Virus record (IMG/VR): IMGVR_UViG_3300025896_000073
Span: 1-37,915 of that record
Direction: 5' to 3' (one strand)
DNA length: 37,915 nucleotides
Origin: a virus
Positions 30,516-37,090 of the stretch are shown here, one piece after another. The notes below the pieces were generated by a model. The model made no database searches. It was not told where the DNA came from and was given only the letters and a program-made list of their open reading frames with translations. A program made the translations under genes and the position numbers. How positions within the stretch are numbered: the first letter of the stretch is position 1; every line of letters begins with the position of its first letter.

Positions 30516-30928
30516 TCCAGAACACCGTCAACGCCCTCGTGCTGGGATTCGCCGCCCACATGATTGGCGACTACGTCCTGCAGTCGGACTGGATGGCCCA
30601 AGAGAAGACTAAGCGCTCCGAGGTCGCCCTGCTGCACGCGCTGACCTACAGCTGGCCGTTCATCCCGCTGTTGTTCCTGTTGGATGTGCAGCACCCTCTG
30701 ATTGCCATCCTGGTCATCTGGCTCACTCACGCGGTGATCGACCACTACCGGCTGGCCCGGCACGTGGTGTGGTTCAAGAATCAGTTCGCCCCGCGTGAGT
30801 TCCGCCCTGGTCACACCACAACAGGACACGCCGAGGATCGCCCGGCATTTTTGACCATCTGGTTGGTGATCTACGTCGACAACATCATCCATGTGGCCAT
30901 CAACACGGCGGCGCTGGTCTGGCTTTAG
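30512..30928 (+). CDS. DUF3307-like membrane protein
   Basis: 138 residues from a GTG overlap. Motifs AAHMIGDYVLQSDWMAQEK near the N-terminus, LLHALTYS, and WLTHAVIDHYRLARH are those of DUF3307 (H-IGD--LQ, LLH---Y, H-IIDR--). Four hydrophobic segments. Integral membrane protein of unknown function, common in actinophages and in bacteria. Last gene before a promoter. Confidence 0.75.
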   Translation: MIQNTVNALVLGFAAHMIGDYVLQSDWMAQEKTKRSEVALLHALTYSWPFIPLLFLLDVQHPLIAILVIWLTHAVIDHYRLARHVVWFKNQFAPREFRPGHTTTGHAEDRPAFLTIWLVIYVDNIIHVAINTAALVWL

Positions 30929-30933
30929 CCTCT

Positions 30934-30948
30934 AGGAACTGGTACACT
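30934..30948 (+). promoter_or_regulatory. Extended -10 promoter, predicted leaderless
   Basis: AGGAACTGG followed by TACACT (30943-30948), with TGG as the extended -10. The ATG at 30956 is eight bases past the -10 and no ribosome site is present, so a leaderless mRNA is predicted. The AGGAACTG string recurs at 36534-36541. Confidence 0.65.
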
Positions 30949-30955
30949 TACTGGC

Positions 30956-31411
30956 ATGGCTAACCCACCCACGGAGTCAGAAGAACTTCGGCTCGGCCCC
31001 TGGAAGATGACCGGCTCATTCCCGGCCCGCAAGCTCACCCGGTACTCAGTAGTCGATGATCAGATTGTCGAGTGCATGTACGAAGACGACGGTCATGGCA
31101 ACCAGACCACGCAGTTCTTGGCTCAGCTTGTGGAGTTGAAGCGTGATTATCCGCTCACGTTGGGCGACGTGAAGATCACCGAGCCCGCGCGCCCCAAGGT
31201 CGTCAAGACCGAGGACCGCACAGTGATCACCATTCGCCCGGCCAGCGTGGCTGATGACCCCAAGGCACTTGCTGAAGCCCTGATCGGACCGATCGACACT
31301 GAGTTCGACGCTCAGGTCCTTGCCAGCATTCTCAATGAGCACACGCATCGGGGTTGGAGCGACTGGGAGGCCGTCAGCACCCACACCGAGGTCACGGAGA
31401 CGATCCTCTGA
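30956..31411 (+). CDS. Hypothetical protein
   Basis: 151 residues from the predicted leaderless ATG. Mixed alpha/beta; ends HTHRGWSDWEAVSTHTEVTE. No domain recognised. The stop overlaps the next gene as TGATG. Confidence 0.65.
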   Translation: MANPPTESEELRLGPWKMTGSFPARKLTRYSVVDDQIVECMYEDDGHGNQTTQFLAQLVELKRDYPLTLGDVKITEPARPKVVKTEDRTVITIRPASVADDPKALAEALIGPIDTEFDAQVLASILNEHTHRGWSDWEAVSTHTEVTETIL

Positions 31412-31734
31412 TGGCCGAGATCAACCTGCCTGACCTGGAGTCGCTCAAGGCTGAGACGCTGCGCCTGCGTCGCCACATGGATGAGCGTGTAGCCGAAGCT
31501 CGTCCTGATGTGCTTACCGCACCCGCATCGGTGGCTGAGGTGACCGAGCTGGCCATTTTGTTGGATCAGGTGTTGAACATGCTCGCGCCGGTCTCGGACA
31601 ACGCGCGCCTGACCGCGATCGAGCAGAACCTGACCGAGCTGAACAACCACCAGCATCAGTACTACCTGTCCACCTTTAAGGGCAAGCAACTGGCCAAGAC
31701 CACACGCCCAGTCGGATTCGGGAGCAAACGATGA
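31411..31734 (+). CDS. Hypothetical helical protein
   Basis: 107 residues, ATG in a TGATG overlap. Helical with ESLKAETLRLRRHMDERVAE and ARLTAIEQNLTELNNHQHQ, probably forming a coiled-coil dimer. No family. Confidence 0.6.
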   Translation: MAEINLPDLESLKAETLRLRRHMDERVAEARPDVLTAPASVAEVTELAILLDQVLNMLAPVSDNARLTAIEQNLTELNNHQHQYYLSTFKGKQLAKTTRPVGFGSKR

Positions 31735-31928
31735 TGAGCATCAGGAACTTCATGGTCACCGCGATAGCGGGCGGGGGCAGTGCGGTCCTGGCTCTCATCG
31801 TGGGTATATGGCTCTTCAGCGACACGGACTCACCGCCGGATTGGTGGCAGACCTGGATGGCACTGTCGTGCATCGTCTGCGTCGTCGCCTTCATCGTCGG
31901 CATCATCATGGAGATATTGAATGACTAA
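31731..31928 (+). CDS. Small membrane protein, two helices
   Basis: 65 residues, ATG in an ATGATG overlap. Two hydrophobic segments (about 8-28 and 41-62) with a short acidic Trp-containing loop (DTDSPPDWWQTW). The next protein has the same two-segment design at its start, so the pair may interact or be related. Confidence 0.6.
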   Translation: MMSIRNFMVTAIAGGGSAVLALIVGIWLFSDTDSPPDWWQTWMALSCIVCVVAFIVGIIMEILND

Positions 31929-32463
31929 GAACAAGCGCGTCGCGATCGGCCTCATGGCCGCGAGCGTGACCAACATCGCCGTCGCGGCGATCTACGGCTT
32001 CGCCACCTTCGGCCTCACGGGCACCGCGCCAGTGTGGTGGAGCGTCTGGGTGCTGCTGCCTAGCTTCGCAGGCGCGCTACTCGGGGCGTGGTTCATGCTC
32101 AAGCGAGAGAAGGTCAGGGTGACCACTGTCGAAGTGTTCCGTGACGAGTTCCGGATGACCGACAAGGATGTCGACGGCAACACCGTCTCCTTCGACATCA
32201 TCGAAGATGAGTCCGGCGACACGTACTGGGCGATCGGTCACGACATCACCCCGGAGTATTTCCGCATCGAGATCAACCGGTGGTTGAAGCACACGGGAGT
32301 ACTCGATGAAGGCTGCGGTCGAGTTCTCGTCGCGCCGCCTCACCTGGACCGGCTGTGGGCCAAGTACAACCCCAACGAGGCTGAGTACTTCAGCCTGGTG
32401 GAGCCGCCTGCCGGTCACCCCAGCGACAGTGAGAAGTTCCCGGTGACGCGGGTGATGCTCTGA
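31921..32463 (+). CDS. Membrane-anchored protein with cytoplasmic domain
   Basis: 180 residues from ATG 31921, overlapping the previous gene by eight bases. Two hydrophobic segments (about 8-30 and 38-60), then a soluble domain of about 115 residues with alternating strands (VEVFRDEFRMTDKDVDGNTV, YWAIGHDITPEYFRIEINRW). No family recognised. The stop overlaps the next ATG. Confidence 0.6.
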   Translation: MTKNKRVAIGLMAASVTNIAVAAIYGFATFGLTGTAPVWWSVWVLLPSFAGALLGAWFMLKREKVRVTTVEVFRDEFRMTDKDVDGNTVSFDIIEDESGDTYWAIGHDITPEYFRIEINRWLKHTGVLDEGCGRVLVAPPHLDRLWAKYNPNEAEYFSLVEPPAGHPSDSEKFPVTRVML

Positions 32464-32639
32464 TGATCAAGCGTGGACGCAACCCGCGCACCGGCAAGCT
32501 GATCTGCAACGTCGTGTTCAACGACACGCAGTTCGGTGCGGACAGCTGCACCCGCGACGCCGGACATGCGGGCGACCACTTCGACAGCATCAGCAAGCAC
32601 TGGGGTCACAACAATGAACCAGCCCGATCCACTCGCTGA
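32463..32639 (+). CDS. 58-residue zinc-finger-like microprotein
   Basis: ATG in a TGATG overlap. Cys15 and Cys29, then CTRDAGHAGDHFD: the C-x5-H-x3-H pattern (C-R--GH-G-H) seen in many small actinophage proteins and thought to hold zinc. The 3' end overlaps the next gene by 26 bases. Confidence 0.6.
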   Translation: MIKRGRNPRTGKLICNVVFNDTQFGADSCTRDAGHAGDHFDSISKHWGHNNEPARSTR

Positions 32640-32763
32640 GAGTCCGTGCGTCTACGGCGAGCCTGGTGAGCGCATGTGCAAGCCCATGCGCCCCTTCTGC
32701 CCGACGTGGTGCTGTCTTCACGGTGAAGGCACTCCGGTGGAAGACACAGGGATGAGCACATGA
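32614..32763 (+). CDS. 49-residue Cys-rich microprotein
   Basis: ATG 32614 inside the previous gene. Five Cys (SPCVYG, RMCKP, PFCPTWCCLHGEG) and a His. No family known. Coupled to the next gene by ATGA. Confidence 0.5.
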   Translation: MNQPDPLAESPCVYGEPGERMCKPMRPFCPTWCCLHGEGTPVEDTGMST

Positions 32764-33086
32764 AGAAGGGCATCGATGCGGTCAGGACGCAGATCAAGCG
32801 CTGCACCTGGGAGGAAGAAACTCCCGAGGACAAGGCGCGTAAGGCCGAGTATCGCCGCCAGCGTGAGCGCGACGACGAGCGCTACAAGTCCATTCAGGCT
32901 GAGCGTCAGGCCTACTACGACTCGCTCAATGGCCCGGTATCTTCACGTGCCCGTGATCGTTGGGTGGATGAGTGCGCCTGCGGTGCGCCGTGTCACGTGC
33001 ATATCGACCAGGACGGCCAGCGGATCATCGAGAGCCACGCCAGCGGCATCTACGGTAGTGACGTGCCGTGCTTCTGGGCATCATGA
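32760..33086 (+). CDS. Hypothetical protein, helical with Cys-rich end
   Basis: 108 residues, ATG in an ATGA overlap. A highly charged helix (about 20-60, KARKAEYRRQRERDDERYKS) followed by DECACGAPCHVHIDQDG, a possible metal site. Ends in an ATGA overlap. Confidence 0.55.
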   Translation: MKKGIDAVRTQIKRCTWEEETPEDKARKAEYRRQRERDDERYKSIQAERQAYYDSLNGPVSSRARDRWVDECACGAPCHVHIDQDGQRIIESHASGIYGSDVPCFWAS

Positions 33087-33226
33087 ACCCTCTGGAGATA
33101 GAACCACACTGGTTCGAGACGCCATGCCCGCCGCTGTGCGGGTATCGATACAACTTCGACGGCACCTGGTGCGACGCACCTGAGCAAGACCATCCAACGA
33201 GAGAGGAAGTACAAGCACGTGGATGA
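33083..33226 (+). CDS. 47-residue Cys-containing microprotein
   Basis: ATG in an ATGA overlap. PHWFETPCPPLCGYRYNFDG then WCDAPEQDHP: three Cys and several His/Trp. No family. Overlaps the next gene by eight bases. Confidence 0.45.
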   Translation: MNPLEIEPHWFETPCPPLCGYRYNFDGTWCDAPEQDHPTREEVQARG

Positions 33227-33335
33227 CGTATTTGAAGTGATCGGCGATTTCCTGTTCGACATGCCCTGGGAGTTCATCGTGACGTTCCTGATCGGCATGG
33301 CTGCCGGTGCCGGACTGATGTGGTGGTATCTCTGA
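33219..33335 (+). CDS. 38-residue single-helix membrane peptide
   Basis: GTG 33219 with GAGAGGAAG upstream. An acidic N-terminus is followed by one hydrophobic segment (FIVTFLIGMAAGAGLMWWYL) to the C-terminal end. The stop overlaps the next ATG as TGATG. Small single-span peptides of this size can be inhibitors or regulators of host membrane proteins, but this is not shown here. Confidence 0.5.
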   Translation: MDDVFEVIGDFLFDMPWEFIVTFLIGMAAGAGLMWWYL

Positions 33336-33586
33336 TGCCGACGATTCCGCCCGCTGCTGACCGGCCCAAGCGGCTGAAGTACATCCTGCGCACTCTGTTG
33401 GAAGACCAGGCCGAGGTCGAGGACTACGGCGACAACACGGTGACCATCACGGGCCCGGTTGACCTGGATGAGCTGGCGTTCGAGCTGGGTAAGCGCCAGG
33501 CTCTGCACCAGATCAAGTGGCCACCGGTCAAGATCGCCGGGGCATGCGCCAGCACCATCAACATCAGCGACGTGGAGGCACCGTGA
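33335..33586 (+). CDS. Small hypothetical protein
   Basis: 83 residues, ATG in a TGATG overlap. A helix (RLKYILRTLLEDQAEVEDYG) followed by strands and a second helix. No domain recognised. Ends in a GTGA overlap. Confidence 0.6.
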   Translation: MPTIPPAADRPKRLKYILRTLLEDQAEVEDYGDNTVTITGPVDLDELAFELGKRQALHQIKWPPVKIAGACASTINISDVEAP

Positions 33587-33762
33587 GCATGGCTCAGCCA
33601 ACCAACGAGGAGCGCCGCACGCACGCGCTCTACGCCGCTGCGCTGTTTCTTGGTGGCCGTGGGCTGAACGCCACTCAGGTCATCGATACGGCGCAGGCGT
33701 TCGAAAGCTACTTGCGCTCTGGCGACAATATGGACCGAACGCGCTGGCCGGAAAGCCTGTAG
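33583..33762 (+). CDS. Small helical hypothetical protein
   Basis: 59 residues from GTG 33583 (Met at residue 3 is an alternative). Two or three helices (RRTHALYAAALFLGGRGLNA, TQVIDTAQAFESYLRS). Last gene before a promoter element. Confidence 0.5.
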   Translation: MSMAQPTNEERRTHALYAAALFLGGRGLNATQVIDTAQAFESYLRSGDNMDRTRWPESL

Positions 33763-33772
33763 TTGTGCCAAA

Positions 33773-33786
33773 CCCTGTAGTAGAAT
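33773..33786 (+). promoter_or_regulatory. Promoter -10 element of the CCCTGTAG family
   Basis: CCCTGTAG followed by TAGAAT (33781-33786). No clear -35. The ATG at 33796 is ten bases past the -10 with GAAGGA between, so the leader is nearly absent. Confidence 0.5.
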
Positions 33787-33795
33787 TGAAGGACA

Positions 33796-34467
33796 ATGAG
33801 CAACCCATTGACGACGCCCAGTAGCGTCCCCGCCACCACGCCCGTCCCCCGCAACCCCGACGGCTCGCCGCTGCCACGCCAGCGCATGAAGGCCGCAATC
33901 GAGCGTGTCAAGAAGAAGCTGGGTATCCCCGAAGGAGAGCCCTGGGACTTCAACGAGGCCGAGGCCGCTGCGTTCTTCGAGAAGCGTCCCGACATCGCGG
34001 CCAAGGTCGACAGCGGCGACATCGTCACTGTGGAGGTGCAGGAGCCCAAGTGGGTCAACGATGAGGAGGCCGCGAAGATCAGGGCCGACATCGCCACTGC
34101 CACCGATAACCAGGTGATCAACCCCGGCGCTGTCGACTTCTCGCGCAAGATGGAGCCTGGCGTCTACACCGAGCAGGGCTTCACCCCCGGAGGCAGTCCG
34201 GCAGGCACCTACACCGCCGACGCTGTTCTCACTGACGTCACCGTGGAGCCCGGCGACCCCCAGCTGGTCAAGGACGCCGTCGATGACGCCGAGAAGGCCT
34301 ACGACGCCGAGGCCCAGCGCCTGAAGATGAATGAGGAGACGTTGCGTCACAATCCACGTTCTCCTGAGGAGCTGGAGAAGGACATCGCCGCAATGACCCC
34401 ACAACAGAAGCGTGCGGCCACACTCGCCGCCAAGAGGGCAGCCAAGGAGGCTGAGCAGAATGGCTAA
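33796..34467 (+). CDS. Hypothetical protein, acidic, Ala-rich helical C-terminus
   Basis: 223 residues. Disordered Pro/Thr-rich first 25 residues, a helix-rich middle (MKAAIERVKKKLGIPEGEPW), a Gly/Thr-rich strand region (YTEQGFTPGGSPAGTYTADA) and a long charged C-terminal helix (TPQQKRAATLAAKRAAKEAE). No recognised domain. Overlaps the next gene by eight bases. Confidence 0.65.
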   Translation: MSNPLTTPSSVPATTPVPRNPDGSPLPRQRMKAAIERVKKKLGIPEGEPWDFNEAEAAAFFEKRPDIAAKVDSGDIVTVEVQEPKWVNDEEAAKIRADIATATDNQVINPGAVDFSRKMEPGVYTEQGFTPGGSPAGTYTADAVLTDVTVEPGDPQLVKDAVDDAEKAYDAEAQRLKMNEETLRHNPRSPEELEKDIAAMTPQQKRAATLAAKRAAKEAEQNG

Positions 34468-34630
34468 TCCCGCACAGGACCTGAGGGACCTGGCCGCTCA
34501 GCTCGATGAGGTGGCCAACGGCGAGTACGACGGCGAGGTCCTCATTGACGACCCTGACATCAAGGAGTGGCTGTCTTGGGCCAAGTCGGGCCTGGAGCGC
34601 TCCATCGACAAGCTGAAGGCTGCGCAGTGA
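34460..34630 (+). CDS. Small acidic hypothetical protein
   Basis: 56 residues from ATG 34460, AAGGAGG upstream. Acidic with two helices (LRDLAAQLDEVANGEYDG; EWLSWAKSGLERSIDKLKAA). Ends in a GTGA overlap with the HIT gene. Confidence 0.55.
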   Translation: MANPAQDLRDLAAQLDEVANGEYDGEVLIDDPDIKEWLSWAKSGLERSIDKLKAAQ

Positions 34631-35202
34631 CCGACTGCGTGTTCTGTCCTGCCAACTGGCCGAACCTGGACGTCGTCCAGCGCGAACACAGCAGCTTCCT
34701 GATCTTCAGGCCGCTTGATCCGGTGACCGATGGTCACGTCCTGGTCGTCTCTCGCCATCACACTGCTAACGCTTCGATCAGCACTCAGGATACAGCCAAC
34801 ATCATGGGGCTGGCGGCGCGTTACGTGCGCGAGCAGGGCATCGAAGCCAACATCATCACCAGCATCGGCTCGCATGCCACGCAGACAGTGATGCACACTC
34901 ATGTGCATGTCGTCCCCAGGCGCGAGAACGATGGCCTGCCGCTGCCCTGGACCCCCCAGCACGAGCTGAAGAAGCTGCACGCCATTCAGGCCCTGCAGCA
35001 GATCGCTCAGGAGTCCAGACTGGACAACTACAGTCACGGCATCTTCCAGCAGCAGTCTCCACCTAGCTGGTTGAACGGTGCTGCGGCAGCGGCCCACGGG
35101 TATATCGAGAAAATCACAGGTGGTGACGGCGGTCCGCTGATGCGTCCGTCCAACCCCTACCTCGCCACCGAAGGCCTCGGCTATGACGACTCCGATGACT
35201 AA
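34627..35202 (+). CDS. HIT-family nucleotide hydrolase/transferase
   Basis: 191 residues from a GTG overlap. N-terminal CVFC (Cys4, Cys7) as in many HIT proteins, LIFRPLDPVTDGHVLVVSRHH for the central strands, and MHTHVHVVPR with His90-x-His92-x-His94 as the histidine triad. HIT enzymes cleave nucleoside phosphoramidates or dinucleotides (AMP-lysine, Ap3A/Ap4A). A C-terminal extension of about 80 residues, Gln/Gly-rich, goes beyond the usual 110-140. It fits a phage with several nucleotide-active enzymes. Confidence 0.85.
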   Translation: MTDCVFCPANWPNLDVVQREHSSFLIFRPLDPVTDGHVLVVSRHHTANASISTQDTANIMGLAARYVREQGIEANIITSIGSHATQTVMHTHVHVVPRRENDGLPLPWTPQHELKKLHAIQALQQIAQESRLDNYSHGIFQQQSPPSWLNGAAAAAHGYIEKITGGDGGPLMRPSNPYLATEGLGYDDSDD

Positions 35203-35581
35203 GTTCAATCCGGTCATCCCGCACTCTGACGAGGAAGAGCACCTCGTCACCCTGGTGATGAACGCCCTCCGAGACCCAAGCTGGCCCGGCACGGCCAGGG
35301 ATGTGACTCGTCAGATTCGCCTACTGATCCGTGCGGAGATCATGGCCGCAATGACCCCACCAGAGCCTGAGCCTTCGGTGCTGGACGAGCACGACATCAT
35401 CAAGCACGTTTATCGCACGGGCATGAAGGACTGGGGGCTGCAGCTCATCCACGAGCCCACGGGCATCAGCGTGCTGCGCGACTCCTCAGACGGCTTCAAG
35501 AGTCTGCTGCAGGGCACTGTGGACGCCATGAAAGAGCTGGAGGGACGGGTCAGTGAGAATCTCGCGCGTCGAAGCAGCTAA
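35183..35581 (+). CDS. Hypothetical protein
   Basis: 132 residues from ATG 35183 (GAAGG upstream; ATG 35195 is possible), overlapping the HIT gene end. Helical N-terminus (EEHLVTLVMNALRDPSWPGT, VTRQIRLLIRAEIMAAM) and a mixed C-terminus. No domain recognised. Confidence 0.55.
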   Translation: MTTPMTKFNPVIPHSDEEEHLVTLVMNALRDPSWPGTARDVTRQIRLLIRAEIMAAMTPPEPEPSVLDEHDIIKHVYRTGMKDWGLQLIHEPTGISVLRDSSDGFKSLLQGTVDAMKELEGRVSENLARRSS

Positions 35582-35723
35582 GGCCTACGGCTGCCCGGAT
35601 TGCGGCGTCTCTCCCGGTGATGTCTGCTGGCCCCGTCAAGAGGACGATTCCCCCTGGGCGCACACCACCCGCGTCAAGCTCATGGAGATGAACATGTACC
35701 AGTATTCGGTCGTCCCGGCATGA
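35553..35723 (+). CDS. 56-residue zinc-ribbon microprotein
   Basis: GTG 35553 within the end of the previous gene. CPDCGVSPGDVCWPR then WAHTTRVKL: the CP-CG--PG-PC ... H--R pattern of a widespread small zinc-binding phage/actinobacterial family. Overlaps the next gene by ATGA. Confidence 0.65.
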   Translation: MRISRVEAAKAYGCPDCGVSPGDVCWPRQEDDSPWAHTTRVKLMEMNMYQYSVVPA

Positions 35724-35875
35724 TCAACGCTCAGATCAAGCGCGTGGGCAGCTGCCCGGTCCCCAACGAGCTGCGCTACTACTCCAAGCGTGAGGCCGAG
35801 GCGAACATCTCGCGCGGCTACCTGGTGTATCAGTGCGGCATGCACTTTCACCTGACCCACCAGGATAATGGCTGA
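35720..35875 (+). CDS. 51-residue Cys/His microprotein
   Basis: ATG in an ATGA overlap. GSCPVPNELRYYSKREAEAN, then YQCGMHFHLTH: Cys, a helix, then C---H-H-TH. This is the layout of the small zinc-finger proteins that recognise a Y-S-KEA-A helix followed by YRC--CH-WH-T. Probably a single zinc site. Confidence 0.6.
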   Translation: MINAQIKRVGSCPVPNELRYYSKREAEANISRGYLVYQCGMHFHLTHQDNG

Positions 35876-36023
35876 CCACATCGACTATGCGGCTCAGTTC
35901 TTCGGGGAGCACGTCCGGTGGCCTGAGACGCCCATCGCGCCGAACGAGTTCCCCTGGGTCGGCCTGGCGATTCTGATGTTCCAATATCTGGATCAACGCG
36001 GGTTCAAAGTCGTTCGTGAATAG
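35868..36023 (+). CDS. 51-residue hypothetical protein
   Basis: ATG 35868 overlapping the previous gene by eight bases. Aromatic (HVRWPETPIAPNEFPWVGLA), no Cys. Last gene before a promoter. Confidence 0.5.
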   Translation: MADHIDYAAQFFGEHVRWPETPIAPNEFPWVGLAILMFQYLDQRGFKVVRE

Positions 36024-36025
36024 GC

Positions 36026-36055
36026 TTGCATTAGTTCCAGGAGCTGTGTAATACT
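36026..36055 (+). promoter_or_regulatory. Promoter, predicted leaderless
   Basis: TTGCAT at 36026-36031 and AATACT at 36050-36055 with an 18-base spacer; TGT precedes the -10. ATG 36062 is seven bases past the -10, the same geometry as at 687-722. Confidence 0.7.
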
Positions 36056-36061
36056 TGAGTC

Positions 36062-36214
36062 ATGAGCAACTCATTCCCCAATCACACCACGGCGGAACTG
36101 TTCAACCTGAACAGCATCTACTTCCGCGAGTGGGAGGCGGACAAGGCGGATGAGGGCAAGAAAGCTGCCGTGATCCGCACGGGTGAGGAGCTGACCCGGC
36201 GCGGAGCCTGGTGA
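36062..36214 (+). CDS. 50-residue hypothetical protein
   Basis: Starts at the predicted leaderless ATG. TAELFNLNSIYFREWEADKA, then a basic helix (KKAAVIRTGEELTRRG). No family. It is a single small gene followed by non-coding sequence. Confidence 0.55.
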   Translation: MSNSFPNHTTAELFNLNSIYFREWEADKADEGKKAAVIRTGEELTRRGAW

Positions 36215-36242
36215 ACAACTGAATCCCACCCACTGGAAGGAG

Positions 36243-36308
36243 ATGACCATCATCTTATTACCTCTAGAGGCCCTGGAATGGAAGCCGCCAGGAACTCGCC
36301 TCGTATAG
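36243..36308 (+). CDS. 21-residue short frame after a CCCACCCAC leader
   Basis: GAATCCCACCCACTGGAAGGAG leads directly into ATG 36243, the same leader motif as before real genes, but the Shine-Dalgarno sequence has no spacer to the ATG. The frame ends at TAG 36306-36308. It may be a tiny peptide, a truncated gene or only a leader of the RNA elements behind it. Confidence 0.25.
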   Translation: MTIILLPLEALEWKPPGTRLV

Positions 36309-36318
36309 GGCCCGACCA

Positions 36319-36396
36319 GCGTGACGGAGGTCGGTATCTCCTGGACGTGTCACCTTAGACGTGGACGTTCATTCCAGTTCGATCCTGGGGCACGCA
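36319..36396 (+). tRNA. tRNA-like element A (not a normal tRNA)
   Basis: Ends GCGTG (36319-36323) and CACGC (36391-36395) pair over a tRNA-sized span of 77 bases. A D-arm-like GGAG-GTCGGTAT-CTCC is at 36326-36341 and a T-arm-like CCAG-TTCGATC-CTGG at 36374-36388. The middle makes a hairpin with a six-base loop, not a canonical anticodon arm, so no anticodon can be named. Same end sequences as element B. Confidence 0.3.
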
Positions 36397-36400
36397 CTAC

Positions 36401-36438
36401 GGAGGTGCAGTAGTTGGGTCTCAATTCCCCGCATCTCC
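36401..36438 (+). other. Hairpin between the two tRNA-like elements
   Basis: GGAGGTGC (36401-36408) pairs with GCATCTCC (36431-36438) with one G-U pair, enclosing an inner GGG/CCC stem. It could be a processing signal or spacer between the elements. Confidence 0.4.
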
Positions 36439-36440
36439 CA

Positions 36441-36518
36441 GCGTGCTGGACTAGAGGTTATGTCGCCACGTCGCCGTGAGGCGTTGGAGATTCCGGTTCG
36501 ATACCGGAGCACGCACCA
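36441..36518 (+). tRNA. tRNA-like element B with encoded CCA
   Basis: GCGTGCT (36441-36447) pairs perfectly with AGCACGC (36508-36514), followed by A and CCA (36515-36518). T-arm: CCGG-TTCGATA-CCGG (36493-36507), only four pairs if the seven-pair acceptor is kept. D-arm: GAC/GTC (449-451/462-464 of the 36 kb block). A five-pair stem with a seven-base loop at 36468-36484 would put CGT in the anticodon place, but with C rather than T before it. Too irregular for a confident functional tRNA. Confidence 0.4.
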
Positions 36519-36519
36519 C

Positions 36520-36548
36520 TTGCAATTCCTTCCAGGAACTGTCATACT
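36520..36548 (+). promoter_or_regulatory. Promoter with AGGAACTG element
   Basis: TTGCAA at 36520-36525, 17-base spacer, CATACT at 36543-36548 with TGT before it. It begins two bases after the CCA of element B. The leader then has GCCACCCACGCGAAAGG, including the ribosome site for ATG 36583. Confidence 0.65.
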
Positions 36549-36582
36549 TGAAGGACAAGCCACCCACGCGAAAGGCCTCACC

Positions 36583-36828
36583 ATGAGCGCATTCCCCACC
36601 CGATTCACCGCCGTCGCCGAGCAGAACGGCTGGACCACACGTCGTCCCGGCTACTTCGGCTGGTGGACCCTGGAGTTCATCCGTGGTGACGAGCGCCTGA
36701 AGCTGCGTCTGCTCAATGGCAAGCTCACCGCAGCGGCGCACTACGACGGCTCGGGTGTGATCCTGGAGATCAAAAAGGACAAGCGCCAGCAGGTCTACAA
36801 CATCTTGTCCGCCGAGCGTGCGGCATGA
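36583..36828 (+). CDS. Small hypothetical protein
   Basis: 81 residues from ATG 36583; GAAAGG upstream. Beta-rich and basic (TRRPGYFGWWTLEFIRGDER, LKLRLLNGKLTAAAHYDGSG) with a C-terminal helix. No family. The frame is open further upstream through the tRNA-like elements, but the promoter rules out a longer start. Confidence 0.65.
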   Translation: MSAFPTRFTAVAEQNGWTTRRPGYFGWWTLEFIRGDERLKLRLLNGKLTAAAHYDGSGVILEIKKDKRQQVYNILSAERAA

Positions 36829-36859
36829 TCACTCCATGCCTCACTACAGGGGGTTGCTC

Positions 36860-37090
36860 ATGACCGAGGTTCTCAGCATTTCCGCTACCCGCGTGCCCGC
36901 CACCGACATCAGGGTGGGCGACAAGGTTGTGGTCTTCGGGATGGTGTATTGCACCGTGGAGTGGGTGCGTCAATGGTCGGACGGCGGGGTCTACCTGGCT
37001 GGCATACGCAACACCGGGGAGCCGCACGTGTCCAACCTGTCCGCCGGGGCCAAGATTCCCCGCATCTTCGACCTCAAGGAGCAGCCGTGA
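36860..37090 (+). CDS. Small hypothetical protein, beta-barrel-like
   Basis: 76 residues from ATG 36860, with AGGGGG seven bases upstream; in-frame starts at 36818 and 36836 lack a ribosome site. VPATDIRVGDKVVVFGMVYC is like the first strands of small SH3-like or OB-like barrels. Ends in a GTGA overlap. Confidence 0.55.
   Translation: MTEVLSISATRVPATDIRVGDKVVVFGMVYCTVEWVRQWSDGGVYLAGIRNTGEPHVSNLSAGAKIPRIFDLKEQP

Noticed and set aside
36243-36313. Terminator made of CCTCTAGAGG and GGCCCT/AGGGCC repeats
   Set aside because: Pairings compete with each other and no T-run follows; nothing decisive can be said.
36361-36582. Upstream extension of the gene at 36583
   Set aside because: It would run through both tRNA-like elements and the promoter at 36520-36548; ATG 36583 has a proper ribosome site.
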